Below are positions 10,208 through 19,937 of a DNA stretch of 64,000 nucleotides, piece by piece. Positions within the stretch are counted from its first letter, which is position 1; each line of letters begins with the position of its first letter. The notes beneath the pieces are model-generated. The model had not been told where the DNA came from, made no database searches, and worked only from the letters and a program-made list of their open reading frames with translations. The DNA is taken from the NCBI GenBank assembly GCA_021325035.1, contig JAJPHW010000024.1, forward strand, positions 1-64,000, in the 5' to 3' direction. The translations under genes were made by a program, and so were the position numbers. Source of the DNA: Terriglobia bacterium (GTDB taxonomy: Bacteria; Acidobacteriota; Terriglobia; Terriglobales; Acidobacteriaceae).

Positions 10208-10945
10208 ATGACAAACACAATCATGCCTCAATTCAAAACTTATACAGCTCGTTTGGTCCGCACTTTGCCACTCTCCGATTACACCAAGCACTTGGAATTT
10301 GAGATGAAAGATCTTCCCCGCTTCGGCTTTGTCGCCGGACAATGGCTTTCTTTCAAGCATCGCAAGGCCGATGGCGAGGAAATCACGCGCGCCTACTCCA
10401 TCGCCTCGCCGCCGGGTGAAAACAATCGCTTCGCGCTTTGCCTCAATCGCGTCGAAAACGGATTCATGTCGAATTTTCTTTGCGATTTACCCGAAGGCGG
10501 CGAAATCGAGTGTCAGGGACCGTTTGGTGATTTCATTTTGCGTCCGCCGATGCGCGATCTTCTTTTCATTGCCACGGGCACCGGCATCGCTCCCTTTCGC
10601 GGCATCTTGCAGTGGCTGCTGGCGGATTCCACTCGCCACCAAAATAAATCTATGACTCTGATTTTCGGCAATCGCACGGAAAAAGATATTTACTATCACG
10701 AGGAATTTCTCGACCTCGCCGAGAGGCACGAAAAATTTCGTTATTTGCCCACGCTCAGTCGCGGAGACGAACGCTGGGCCGGCCTTCGCGGCTATGTGCA
10801 AGAGCACGTCCCCGACATCGCCGCCGGACGTTCCGATATGCACGCCTACATCTGCGGCCTCGACAAGATGGTGAAAGCGAACCGCGATTTACTGAAATCG
10901 CTGGGCTGGGACAGAAAATCCATCCTGTACGAAAAATATGATTAG
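10208..10945 (+). CDS. Ferredoxin--NADP reductase (start at 10208 or 10223)
   Basis: FAD/NAD-binding motifs RAYSIASPP, LLFIATGTGIAPFRGIL, HAYICGLDKM. Confidence 0.88.
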   Translation: MTNTIMPQFKTYTARLVRTLPLSDYTKHLEFEMKDLPRFGFVAGQWLSFKHRKADGEEITRAYSIASPPGENNRFALCLNRVENGFMSNFLCDLPEGGEIECQGPFGDFILRPPMRDLLFIATGTGIAPFRGILQWLLADSTRHQNKSMTLIFGNRTEKDIYYHEEFLDLAERHEKFRYLPTLSRGDERWAGLRGYVQEHVPDIAAGRSDMHAYICGLDKMVKANRDLLKSLGWDRKSILYEKYD

Positions 10946-11049
10946 CGCGGCCTAACGCAAAAAACCTCGGATTACGCCCGTAACTTGCCGCGCCCTCTAG
11001 CTCCTTAGCAGACTAATTGCATCCACTCTGTAAAGATTTAAGGAGTCGT

Positions 11050-11766
11050 ATGCTTGGCAAATCTGTCGGCCTAGTTGGCGGCCTGCTTCTTCTCTTGTTC
11101 GGCGCTTACATTTCTCTGCAATCTCTGAATACATGGAAACCGTTTTGGCGTCAGCAGGAAAAAGCTGCCGCACAGCCTGCGCAAGCTCATTCTCCCAACG
11201 CGGATGCGATCGGCCCGGAACTAAAAGATGCGGCGAGTATTAAAGCTATCGGGCCTCTGGCCTCTGCCGCTGCGCAGCATGCGAACGATGCGGCGCTGGC
11301 TATGCCCGATACTGCCGTGCCGACTGACGATGCCAACGACGCCAAGCCTGCTCCAACCCCTGCTGCCAACGGAACACTCTCGGCTCTCGATCGCGCGGCT
11401 GGTGTGGTTGGCACTCCCGCGGAGTCGCTCGTTCACCAAAGCTTCGTTGTGACGACGTACGAAAAGTTTCCCTTCATTGTGCCGCCGCATTCGCTCCATC
11501 CTCATATTCATGGAAAATTCCACACCGAAGACGCAGGTAAGAATGTTGACGTGCTTTTAATGAATGCGCGAGAGTACGAAGCGTTCAGCCATCACCATCC
11601 AACCAATGCGACTTTTTCAAGCGAAGGTTCGAGTGGCGGCGCAATTGACTGGACTCTCCACTCGACGCTGCTCGAAGCGCAAAAATACTACCTGGTTTTC
11701 GCCAGCTCCCAAGAAAGCGGCGGGCAAACGCCCGTCAACGCAGATTTCACCGTCAGCTTCGAATAA
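11050..11766 (+). CDS. Membrane-anchored hypothetical protein with Ala/Pro-rich linker
   Basis: N-terminal TM helix, AAGGAG SD 5 nt before ATG 11050. Confidence 0.6.
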   Translation: MLGKSVGLVGGLLLLLFGAYISLQSLNTWKPFWRQQEKAAAQPAQAHSPNADAIGPELKDAASIKAIGPLASAAAQHANDAALAMPDTAVPTDDANDAKPAPTPAANGTLSALDRAAGVVGTPAESLVHQSFVVTTYEKFPFIVPPHSLHPHIHGKFHTEDAGKNVDVLLMNAREYEAFSHHHPTNATFSSEGSSGGAIDWTLHSTLLEAQKYYLVFASSQESGGQTPVNADFTVSFE

Positions 11767-12069
11767 ATCCTTAAAATACATGGCATGGCTTTAGCTATGC
11801 CGGATAAGCCTGCGAAATTCGATTGCGCACCCATGTGCGTACCTGCCGGTAAATAGGAGTTACCATGAGCAAAAGCGAGAACCCAAAAGAGAAATTGACC
11901 TCGTTTGGCCCGCCGTCCCGGAGTTGCCGGTAGTTGCGCCTTTCGCCGGCGTAGAACATTGATTTGCCGGCCTTTCCGCACGGCTGAAGCCTTGCCCTTC
12001 CCGGCCCCTGAGATATCCAACTTTTTTGTAGCCCCCTCGCATCCTCCTGTTTTCTTCCGCATCTAAACA

Positions 12070-12107
12070 TTGACAACGATTCACTCAGGTCTTAGGATAG
12101 TCCTGAG
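12070..12107 (+). promoter_or_regulatory. dnaK promoter with overlapping inverted repeat (candidate heat-shock operator)
   Basis: TTGACA (12070-12075) - 17 bp - TAGGAT (12093-12098); arms CTCAGGTCT / AGTCCTGAG flank the -10 symmetrically. Confidence 0.6.
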
Positions 12108-12163
12108 CGCAATCATAAGTGCACTGATTATAAAGCACTTAACAGTTTCAGGAGGAGCCAATT

Positions 12164-14083
12164 ATGGCCAAGATTATAGGAATTGACTTGGGAACCACCA
12201 ACTCCTGCGTGGCGGTTATGGAGGGTGGAGAGCCCAAGGTTATTGCAAATGAAGAAGGTGGGCGAACCACGCCTTCGGTCGTCGGCTTTACCAAATCCGG
12301 CGAGCGGCTGGTTGGCCAGGTGGCCAAGCGGCAGGCGATTACCAATCCCGAGAACACCGTTTATTCGATTAAGCGGTTTATGGGACGCCGTTTCGATGAA
12401 GTGCAGGAAGAGATCAAGATGGTGCCCTACAAGGTCGTGAAGTCGGGCGACCACGTCGCGGTTGTGGCGCAGGGCAAGGAGTACACCCCGCCGCAAATCT
12501 CCGCGATGATTTTACAGAAGTTGAAGAAGGCCGCGGAAGATTACCTCGGCGAGAAAGTGACCGAAGCGGTCATCACGGTGCCTGCGTATTTTAACGACGC
12601 GCAGCGCCAGGCGACCAAAGACGCCGGGCAGATTGCCGGACTCGACGTAAAGCGCATCATCAATGAGCCCACGGCAGCAGCGTTGGCTTATGGTCTCGAC
12701 AAGAAGAAGGATGAGACGATTGCGGTTTATGACTTCGGCGGCGGTACGTTCGACATCTCCATTCTGGAAGTCGGCGAAGGCGTTATTGAAGTCAAAGCCA
12801 CCAACGGCGATACGCATTTGGGCGGCGACAACCTCGACCAGAAGATTGTCGATTGGTTGATTGGCGAGTTCAAGAAGAACGAAGGCCTCGACCTGCGCGG
12901 CAAGGGCAACGAAATGGCTTTGCAGCGTCTGCGTGATGCGGCTGAGCGAGCGAAGATCGAGCTTTCGACCACGATGGAGACGGAAATCAACCTCCCCTTC
13001 ATCACCGCGGATGCGGGCGGTCCGAAGCACCTGGTTGTGAAGCTGACCCGCGCCAAGCTCGAAGCGATGGTGGAAGACATCATCCAGCGCTCGGTTGGAC
13101 CTTGCAAGCAGTGCATGAAGGATGCGGGCGTGGATGCCAGCAAGATTGATGAAGTCGTGCTGGTTGGCGGACAGACTCGTATGCCGCGCATTCAAGCGCT
13201 GGTGAAGGAGTTGTTCGGAAAAGAAGGCCACAAGGGCGTGAATCCTGACGAAGTCGTGGCGGTTGGCGCGGCGATTCAGGGCGGCGTGCTCACGGGCGAC
13301 GTGAAAGACCTGCTCTTGCTCGACGTGACTCCGCTGTCATTATCCATCGAGACTCTCGGTGGCGTAGCGACGCCGATGATTCCGCGGAACACGACCATTC
13401 CGACGCGCAAGACGGAGACTTTCTCCACGGCGGCGGACAGCCAGACGACGGTCGAAGTCCACGTGTTGCAGGGCGAGCGGCCAATGGCGAGCCAGAACAG
13501 AACGCTGGGCAAGTTCCACTTGACCGGAATTCCGGCAGCGCCACGCGGCGTGCCGCAGATCGAAGTGACGTTTGACATTGACGCGAACGGCATTTTGAAT
13601 GTCACGGCGAAGGACACGGCCACGGGCAAGGACCAGAAGATTACGATTACATCGTCTTCAGGTCTGAGCAAAGAGGAAGTGGAGCAGATGGCGAAGGAAG
13701 CCGACGCTCACTCCGCCGAAGACAAAGCCAAGCGGGAAGAGATCGAGTCCAAGAACCAGCTCGACTCGATGGTCTATGGCACGGAGAAGATGCTCCGCGA
13801 ACAGGGAGACAAGATCTCCGGTTCGGAGCGGGGCGATGTCGAAAACGCAATTGCCGATGCGAAGAAAGCACTCGAGTCGAACGACAAAGCCACCATGGAC
13901 AAGGCCCGCGAAACGCTGACCCAGGCTTCGCACAAGCTGGCAGAGCAGATGTACAAGTCGGCTCAAGCCCAAGCCCAACCGGGCGCGGCTGGAGCGGGTC
14001 CGCAAGCGGGTGGCAACGCCTCTGAACCGAAGAAGGATGAAGGGGTAATTGACGCCGAGTACGTGGACGTCGAGAACAAATAA
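12164..14083 (+). CDS. dnaK: Molecular chaperone DnaK
   Basis: [27 protein letters not shown]..., full Hsp70 length; SD AGGAGG. Confidence 0.98.
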   Translation: MAKIIGIDLGTTNSCVAVMEGGEPKVIANEEGGRTTPSVVGFTKSGERLVGQVAKRQAITNPENTVYSIKRFMGRRFDEVQEEIKMVPYKVVKSGDHVAVVAQGKEYTPPQISAMILQKLKKAAEDYLGEKVTEAVITVPAYFNDAQRQATKDAGQIAGLDVKRIINEPTAAALAYGLDKKKDETIAVYDFGGGTFDISILEVGEGVIEVKATNGDTHLGGDNLDQKIVDWLIGEFKKNEGLDLRGKGNEMALQRLRDAAERAKIELSTTMETEINLPFITADAGGPKHLVVKLTRAKLEAMVEDIIQRSVGPCKQCMKDAGVDASKIDEVVLVGGQTRMPRIQALVKELFGKEGHKGVNPDEVVAVGAAIQGGVLTGDVKDLLLLDVTPLSLSIETLGGVATPMIPRNTTIPTRKTETFSTAADSQTTVEVHVLQGERPMASQNRTLGKFHLTGIPAAPRGVPQIEVTFDIDANGILNVTAKDTATGKDQKITITSSSGLSKEEVEQMAKEADAHSAEDKAKREEIESKNQLDSMVYGTEKMLREQGDKISGSERGDVENAIADAKKALESNDKATMDKARETLTQASHKLAEQMYKSAQAQAQPGAAGAGPQAGGNASEPKKDEGVIDAEYVDVENK

Positions 14084-14089
14084 TGTGTG

Positions 14090-14156
14090 GGGCGGGCGCC
14101 CTCGCCCGCCCGAGTTTTAAAGTTCGGCAATAGCAGGGGCGTGAAAACGCCCCTGC
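14090..14156 (+). terminator. Two tandem hairpins downstream of dnaK
   Basis: GGGCGGGCG-CCCT-CGCCCGCCC then GCAGGGGCG-TGAAAA-CGCCCCTGC, both perfect 9-bp stems. Confidence 0.65.
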
Positions 14157-14211
14157 CGTTTCATGGTTGGCGTTTTTTTGATTGAAGAAGTCGGGTTCGG
14201 AGGTGGGTATC

Positions 14212-14373
14212 ATGCAATTTGAAGTGAACGGACAGGCATATTTCTTACATTTTGTAGATGATGAAGGACGCTGGTATTTGTTTGAGCCCAGCGATACGGG
14301 CATTCAAAGAATTCCGGTGTATGTGGATGACCGCGGTGGAGAACGAAAAAAGGCAACGCACGCGATTATGTGA
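14212..14373 (+). CDS. Small hypothetical protein (53 aa)
   Basis: ATG 14212 preceded by GGAGG; MQFEVNGQAYFLHFVDDEGRWYLFEPSDTGIQRIPVYVDD looks like a compact folded domain. Confidence 0.55.
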   Translation: MQFEVNGQAYFLHFVDDEGRWYLFEPSDTGIQRIPVYVDDRGGERKKATHAIM

Positions 14374-14391
14374 TTGGTGAGGTCGAGAGGC

Positions 14392-14682
14392 TTAACCCGC
14401 TACTTTCGCAGCGATGGCCAGACGCGACACATGAGGGCGTTTGCGACGTGAAGCCCGCCAGAGTTCATACTGGGACTGCATCCCCAGCCAAAGTTCAGGG
14501 CTGGTGCCGATTGCTTCCGATAACCGGAGGGCCATCTCGGCGGAGATGCCAGCGCTGCCGTTCAGAATGCGGGACAAACTGGCGCGCGTGATCCGCAAGT
14601 GGCGGGCTGCTTGGGTAACGGAAATCTCGCCAAGATAATCCCGCAATACTTGCCCGGGATGAGGTGGATTGTGCATGCGCAT
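14392..14682 (-). CDS. HigA-family (XRE HTH) addiction-module antitoxin, no HigB seen nearby
   Basis: MHNPPHPGQVLRDYL...SVTQAARHLRITRASLSRILNGSAGISAEMALRLSEAIGTSPELWLGMQSQYELW is the HigA/VapI signature. Confidence 0.88.
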   Translation of the reverse strand: MRMHNPPHPGQVLRDYLGEISVTQAARHLRITRASLSRILNGSAGISAEMALRLSEAIGTSPELWLGMQSQYELWRASRRKRPHVSRLAIAAKVAG

Positions 14683-14705
14683 AAGAAACCGCCCAAGGAC
14701 AGCTT

Positions 14706-15353
14706 ATGATGATGGTAGCACCTGAGACATGGCAGGCTGTAAGCGCGGCGAGCACATTCGCATTGGCTATCATTGCCGCAGTAGCGTTGGTCTTCACGGT
14801 CGTACAGATTCTGATCCAACGTGGTCTTGCGAAAATCACCAATCTGGAAAAGCAAATCGATAGCTTCGATTCGTCCGAATTCCTCGGATACCGGAAGGAG
14901 CTCGCTAAGCAAAGGCTGGGCCAAGGACGCCTGAAGGTTCTTAGGGATGACGATGCGCCGTCGGAGTTATATAAAGTACTGGACTTCTTTGAGCATGTGG
15001 GCTTTCTCGTTCGAAAACGCCATCTCCGTGCTTATGATGTCTGGCATTCCTTCGGCGCTTGGGCGGTGCCAACTTATTATGACGCAAGGCGGGTGATCGA
15101 ATATCAGCAGTATGACGACCCGACCTTTTATGATGACTTCGTGTGGCTGATCCGTAAGGTTGAGAAAATCTCGCAGAAGAAAACAGGAAAGCTAGAAATT
15201 CCTTCGGACGACGACATCTATAATTATTATCTCGACGAATTTGGCGGAAAGCTCCCATCCCGCAGGAACCGAAAGGGAAGCAAACAGTCGTCAAGTGAAA
15301 GGCCAATTCCGCCTGAAGACAAGCCCACTCTGATCTCAGGTGGTGGAAAGTAA
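14706..15353 (+). CDS. DUF4760-like membrane-anchored protein, coupled to dnaJ
   Basis: N-terminal TM segment then helical domain; stop TAA overlaps the dnaJ ATG (TAATG). Confidence 0.6.
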   Translation: MMMVAPETWQAVSAASTFALAIIAAVALVFTVVQILIQRGLAKITNLEKQIDSFDSSEFLGYRKELAKQRLGQGRLKVLRDDDAPSELYKVLDFFEHVGFLVRKRHLRAYDVWHSFGAWAVPTYYDARRVIEYQQYDDPTFYDDFVWLIRKVEKISQKKTGKLEIPSDDDIYNYYLDEFGGKLPSRRNRKGSKQSSSERPIPPEDKPTLISGGGK

Positions 15354-16591
15354 TGGCAACGACCACTCAAAAAGATTATTACGGCATTCTCGGCGTGAAG
15401 AAGTCCGCGTCGGCGGATGATATTCGCAAGGCTTTCCGCAAGCTGGCGCGGAAGTACCATCCAGACGTCAATCCCGGGGACAAGGCGGCGGAGGAGAAGT
15501 TCAAGTCCATCTCCGAGGCCAACGAAGTTCTGAGTGATCCGAAGAAGCGCAAGATCTACGACCAGGTCGGGTTTTATTCCGACAATATCGATCCGGCGAC
15601 CGCCGAGGCTTATGCCAAAGCTGGTGGAGGCTCGGGAGGGTTCGCAGGAGGAGGATTTCCCGGTGGACAAGCGCCGCCTCGCGGCAGCGGACAGAACGTC
15701 AACTTCGACTTCGGTGGGTTTGATTTCTCTGATCTCTTCGAAGGAGGAGGGCGGGCGCAGCAACGGCAGAGCAGCGGCGGGGGATTTAAAGATATCTTCT
15801 CCGGCATGTTTGGCGGAGGACGTGGCGCAGCGGCTGAAGAAGGGCCTGAGTCGGGTTCGGATCTCGAATATCAGGTGGATGTCCCTTTCTGGACGGCGAT
15901 TCGCGGCGGCGTGATGAAGTTGAACATCGCACGGCGGGATGCGTGCCCGACTTGCCATACTCAGGGATTTGTTGAGGGAGCAGGAACGTGCCCCGAGTGC
16001 AAGGGCTCTGGTCAAGTGACGCAGACGGGAGGGCGCATGAAGTTCAATGTGACCTGCCCACGTTGCCATGGGACGGGAAAGAATATTTCTACCTGTCCGA
16101 CATGCCATGGCGAGGGAACTCTGGGCAAAACCGATCCTTTGGAAGTGCGCATTAAAGCTGGAACGCGCGATGGGCAACGCATCCGCCTGGGTGGCAAGGG
16201 CAACGCCGGAGTACGCGGCGGGACGGCTGGCGATCTTTACGTGATTATCCGCGCGGGGAGCCATCCGACTTTTCAGCGTGATGGAGATGATATTCGGCTG
16301 ACCGTTCCAGTGAATGTGACTGAGGCGGCTCTGGGCGCGAAGGTTGAAGTGCCCACGATCGATGGACGGGCGCAGTTGAAGATTCCGCCGGGAACGCAAT
16401 CAGGACAAAAGCTGAGACTTCGCGAAAAGGGCGTACCGTCGGCGACGAAAGATGGTGTGCGCGGAGACGAGATTGTCGAAATCAAAATCGTCGTTCCCAT
16501 GCCGCGCGACGAAAAAACCAAAGAGCTAATGCGGGAATTGGCCAAGCTGAACCCGGAGGATCCCCGGGCAGAGTTGTGGAAGGACGTCTGA
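15353..16591 (+). CDS. dnaJ: Molecular chaperone DnaJ
   Basis: J-domain with HPD, G/F-rich linker, CxxC zinc-finger repeats, C-terminal substrate-binding domains. Confidence 0.95.
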   Translation: MATTTQKDYYGILGVKKSASADDIRKAFRKLARKYHPDVNPGDKAAEEKFKSISEANEVLSDPKKRKIYDQVGFYSDNIDPATAEAYAKAGGGSGGFAGGGFPGGQAPPRGSGQNVNFDFGGFDFSDLFEGGGRAQQRQSSGGGFKDIFSGMFGGGRGAAAEEGPESGSDLEYQVDVPFWTAIRGGVMKLNIARRDACPTCHTQGFVEGAGTCPECKGSGQVTQTGGRMKFNVTCPRCHGTGKNISTCPTCHGEGTLGKTDPLEVRIKAGTRDGQRIRLGGKGNAGVRGGTAGDLYVIIRAGSHPTFQRDGDDIRLTVPVNVTEAALGAKVEVPTIDGRAQLKIPPGTQSGQKLRLREKGVPSATKDGVRGDEIVEIKIVVPMPRDEKTKELMRELAKLNPEDPRAELWKDV

Positions 16592-16682
16592 GAATATTCT
16601 TACTGCCGAGGACGCTGAGAGCGCTGAGAAAAATAAATTTCTCTTCCCAGCGAACTCCGCGCCCTCGCTTAATCTTCTCCAA

Positions 16683-17138
16683 TTATTTCTTACTTGGATC
16701 GTCCGCCGGATTGACGTAGTTGAATTGCAACGGCGCCATGCCGTGAACTTGGACAATAGTTTCTCCGACAGCCATCGCGTAGTGATGCATATCGGGATCG
16801 AGATAAGCAAAGCTACCTGCTGGGAAGAGATTCATCTTCGCGGCATCAAACTTGTCTCCCATGCCGACTTTAAAACTTCCTGAAATTACAGTGACGTTCT
16901 CGCGCGTTGGATGCCAATGCGGCGCAAGCTTGTAGCCGTCCGGCATTTTCAAGCGCACAGTGTAGTCTCCGGAACTGCCCATAGGATTGCCTTCGATAAC
17001 TGCGAGTTGAGCGCCGGGGTTTACGAACGGCGGTGGGGGCCCCCACTTGATTTGATCAGGGGTAAAAGCATTTTGGGCAAATGCCGCGGCGAGAACAACG
17101 AAAAAAACTACTGAAAACTTCCACAGGTTTGTTTTCAT
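16683..17138 (-). CDS. Secreted cupin-domain protein
   Basis: Signal peptide; cupin motif HWHPTRENVTVISGSFKVGMG...HHYAMA; GGAGG SD before ATG 17138. Confidence 0.8.
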   Translation of the reverse strand: MKTNLWKFSVVFFVVLAAAFAQNAFTPDQIKWGPPPPFVNPGAQLAVIEGNPMGSSGDYTVRLKMPDGYKLAPHWHPTRENVTVISGSFKVGMGDKFDAAKMNLFPAGSFAYLDPDMHHYAMAVGETIVQVHGMAPLQFNYVNPADDPSKK

Positions 17139-17210
17139 AGACGCCTCCATGCGTTGGCGGCATCATAGCCATGTAGAAATCAGAACGCAATGCTTGAGTC
17201 TAAAAAGTCT

Positions 17211-17279
17211 TTAACCACAGAGGTGACGAAGGATCGCAGAGGCAAAATCTAGAATTTTTCTGTGATCCTCTGTGGTTCA
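17211..17279. repeat. Long imperfect palindrome (AACCACAGAGG ... CCTCTGTGGTT)
   Basis: Perfect 11-bp outer arms 17213-17223 / 17267-17277 plus partial inner pairing GATCGCAGA / TCTGTGATC. Confidence 0.65.
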
Positions 17280-17501
17280 AAGTTTGCGAGTGTTACCTCC
17301 GTACCCTCGCCTCACCATAAAAATTTCCTCTGAACTCCAAAAAATTCTTGCATCTGTGGAAAATTCCCGTAATCTCTTAATTGCGAACTAACTTAGCCGC
17401 AATGTCCGGAAATCGCTGTCAGCCGGGAGCCTCGAGACGTTGAACCTTTCAAGGGAGACGAGGCGGCGAGAGTGAGTCGCTTGAGGAGGAAGCCATAGAA
17501 A

Positions 17502-18911
17502 TTGGCAACAGCTAGCGCGCCACAACAGATCACAGAGAATCCCCCCGCTCTCACCGCAGTACCTAACCGGAAAAAATCGGTTCGCCTCACGCTTTGGCCC
17601 CTGGTCGCCGCCACCTTCTTTATGGTGTCAGGCGGAACATATGGGACCGAAGATATCGTCCACGGCGCGGGATACGGGAAAGCGATTCTGATTCTGCTGC
17701 TCACTCCGATTCTCTGGAGCCTACCCACTGCATTCATGATCGGTGAACTCTCGAGCGCACTGCCCTACGAGGGCGGTTATTACGCCTGGGTGCGCCGCGC
17801 CATGGGCAATTTCTGGGGATTTCAGGAAGCATGGCTTTCGCTGGTTGCGTCCATTTTCGACATGGCGATTTACCCGACGCTGTTTGTCACATATTTGACG
17901 ACGATGTTCCCCTGGTTCCAGGAAAATCATCGGGGTTTAGTGGTGGGGATTGCCGTCATTGCTATGTGCGCGATTTTAAATATCGCGGGCGTGAAAGTTG
18001 TTTCGACAACTTCATTGTGGATGTTCTTCGCGCTGTCCGCGCCATTCGCAGCGATTGTGCTGCTCGCGCCCTTTAAGTTTGGTGCGCTGGCCAATGCTGT
18101 GACCAAACCGACGACCTCCAACGTGGATATTCTCGGCGGATTACTCATCTGCATGTGGAATTACATGGGATGGGATAACGCCTCGACGATTGCCACGGAA
18201 GTCGAACGCCCGCAGCGAACTTATCCGCGTGCGATGCTGGTTGCAGTGTGCATCGTTGCGCTGAGCTACATGCTGCCGTTTGGCGCGATGTGGATGACCA
18301 AGCTGCCAGCCTCCGCGTGGGAAACCGGATCATGGGCAGAGATCGCCGGATTGCTCGGCGGCCCATTGCTCCGCGTCGCGGTCGTGCTCGGTGGAATGAT
18401 CAGCGCCTTCGGTATGTTCAATGCGCTGGTGATGAGCTACTCTCGGTTGCCCCTGGCGATGGCGCAGGATGGCATGTTGCCGGGAATTTTTGCCAAGCTG
18501 CATCCAAAGTCGCGAGCGCCCTGGGTCTCGATTATCGCGCTGGCGATTTTATGGGCGCCGTGCCTGCTGCTCGGTTTTGAGCGGCTGATTACGCTCGACA
18601 TTCTGATTTACGGGCTCAGCCTCGGCCTTGAGTTCGCGGCATTGGCGGTTCTGCGCGTTCGTGAGCCAGAGCTAAAGCGGCCATTCCGCGTCCCCGGTGG
18701 AATTTTCGGCGCATTTGCTATTGGCGTTCCGCCGGTGCTGATGCTGGCCTTCGATTTGATTCATAGCGAACACGAATCCGTATGGAACATGAGTTCACTG
18801 GAGTTCGGAGCGATCCTGATCGGCTTGGGTGTGGTGGCTTACGGAGTGAATCGTCTGCTGAAACCGGAAGGCTGGGCGGTAAGCGAGCAGACACCACAGC
18901 CTCAGGAATAA
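17502..18911 (+). CDS. APC-family amino acid permease
   Basis: About 12 TM segments, PLVAATFFMVSGGTYGTEDIV...; TTG start with GAGGAGGAAG SD. Confidence 0.85.
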   Translation: MATASAPQQITENPPALTAVPNRKKSVRLTLWPLVAATFFMVSGGTYGTEDIVHGAGYGKAILILLLTPILWSLPTAFMIGELSSALPYEGGYYAWVRRAMGNFWGFQEAWLSLVASIFDMAIYPTLFVTYLTTMFPWFQENHRGLVVGIAVIAMCAILNIAGVKVVSTTSLWMFFALSAPFAAIVLLAPFKFGALANAVTKPTTSNVDILGGLLICMWNYMGWDNASTIATEVERPQRTYPRAMLVAVCIVALSYMLPFGAMWMTKLPASAWETGSWAEIAGLLGGPLLRVAVVLGGMISAFGMFNALVMSYSRLPLAMAQDGMLPGIFAKLHPKSRAPWVSIIALAILWAPCLLLGFERLITLDILIYGLSLGLEFAALAVLRVREPELKRPFRVPGGIFGAFAIGVPPVLMLAFDLIHSEHESVWNMSSLEFGAILIGLGVVAYGVNRLLKPEGWAVSEQTPQPQE

Positions 18912-18935
18912 AGATTCAAAGGCAAATAAATATAA

Positions 18936-18964
18936 GGGACCGGAGTTCCGGTCCCTTTTTGTTT
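18936..18964 (+). terminator. Rho-independent terminator
   Basis: GGGACCGG-AGTT-CCGGTCCC followed by TTTTTGTTT. Confidence 0.92.
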
Positions 18965-18971
18965 AAGGTAA

Positions 18972-19421
18972 TCAGGCGGCTCGCGCTTCATCGCGCAGAG
19001 CTTTGATCTTGTCATGCGCCTGCTGCACGGAATTGGCCTGACGGCGAACCATGTCTGCGATATTTGCCGGCAGATGCGCTGCAAGAGCCTTCTTGTACGA
19101 CTCTTTGGCAGAATCTTCGCCGGATTCGATTGATTCCAGAATCGTCTTGTCTCCTCCACCCAAGGCAACCTTCGTATCAATCCACGCGCGATGAAGAGTG
19201 CCTCCTACCGAACCGGAGACTTTTTCATCTTTCTTGCCGAGATGCAGGAGTTCAGCTTGCAGTTCTTCCGCAAATCGTCCCCGTTGCAGACCCTCTTCAT
19301 AAAAAAGCGTCTTGAGATCGGGCCGCTTTACATGCGAAGCGGCATCTTGATAGCCTTTTTGGCCATCGCGGCAGGTCTCGATGAGATCTTTTATGACATC
19401 TACGGTATTATTTTCGTCCAC
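18972..19421 (-). CDS. PA2169-type four-helix-bundle protein (DUF2383)
   Basis: IKDLIETCRDGQKGYQDAA...LKTLFYEEGLQRGRFAEELQ...; GTG start 19421 with GGAGG SD. Confidence 0.8.
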   Translation of the reverse strand: MDENNTVDVIKDLIETCRDGQKGYQDAASHVKRPDLKTLFYEEGLQRGRFAEELQAELLHLGKKDEKVSGSVGGTLHRAWIDTKVALGGGDKTILESIESGEDSAKESYKKALAAHLPANIADMVRRQANSVQQAHDKIKALRDEARAA

Positions 19422-19521
19422 GATTGAACCTCCGCCACTTGGATGCAAATAAGCGAGTTGGGTTTGGCGAAGTTCGCGAGAAATCAGCGGAATGCTCTAG
19501 AATCATAAATGAGGCAAAACG

Positions 19522-19923
19522 GTGACTAAGCGGAAATCCAAAGGCGCATACATGATCTCGGCGGTCGCTGAGATGTATGGCATCCATCCGCAGACGCTGC
19601 GATTGTATGAGCGCGAAGGTCTGCTCAAACCATCGCGCACCGAAGGCAACACCCGCCTTTACACCGACGAAGATTTGCAGCGCTTGGAATTTATTTTGTC
19701 GCTGGCCCGCGATTTGGGCGTGAACATTAGCGGGATGGCGATCATTCTGCAAATGCGCGAGCGCATGGAAGAAATGCAGCGCCAAATTCAGGATTTCGTG
19801 AAATACATTCAAGAAGAAGTGCTGTCGCGCGCCAGCGCGGCGGCAGACCCGTCGAAGGGTGCGATTGTGCCGATAAGAAGAGCTATTGTGACGCCAGCTC
19901 CAGTAAAGAAAAAGCACACGTAG
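19522..19923 (+). CDS. hspR: MerR-family heat-shock repressor HspR
   Basis: YMISAVAEMYGIHPQTLRLYEREGLLKPSRTEGNTRLYTDEDL matches the HspR N-terminus; GTG start. Confidence 0.85.
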   Translation: MTKRKSKGAYMISAVAEMYGIHPQTLRLYEREGLLKPSRTEGNTRLYTDEDLQRLEFILSLARDLGVNISGMAIILQMRERMEEMQRQIQDFVKYIQEEVLSRASAAADPSKGAIVPIRRAIVTPAPVKKKHT

Positions 19924-19937
19924 CGAGCTAATCGCGC

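Noticed and set aside
12061-12163. CIRCE or canonical HAIR element upstream of dnaK
   Set aside because: Inverted repeats exist but do not match either consensus; reported instead as uncharacterised.
12512-13231. 239-aa minus-strand ORF antisense to dnaK
   Set aside because: Shadow ORF opposite dnaK codons; no recognisable domain.
14495-14924. Minus-strand ORFs upstream of higA considered as a HigB toxin
   Set aside because: Neither 115-aa nor 120-aa ORF resembles RelE/HigB, and both lie antisense to the DUF4760-like gene or overlap higA in another frame.
15227-16399. 390-aa minus-strand ORF antisense to dnaJ
   Set aside because: Fully overlaps the well-supported dnaJ gene; low-complexity Arg/Ser/Ala composition typical of antisense ORFs in GC-rich genes.
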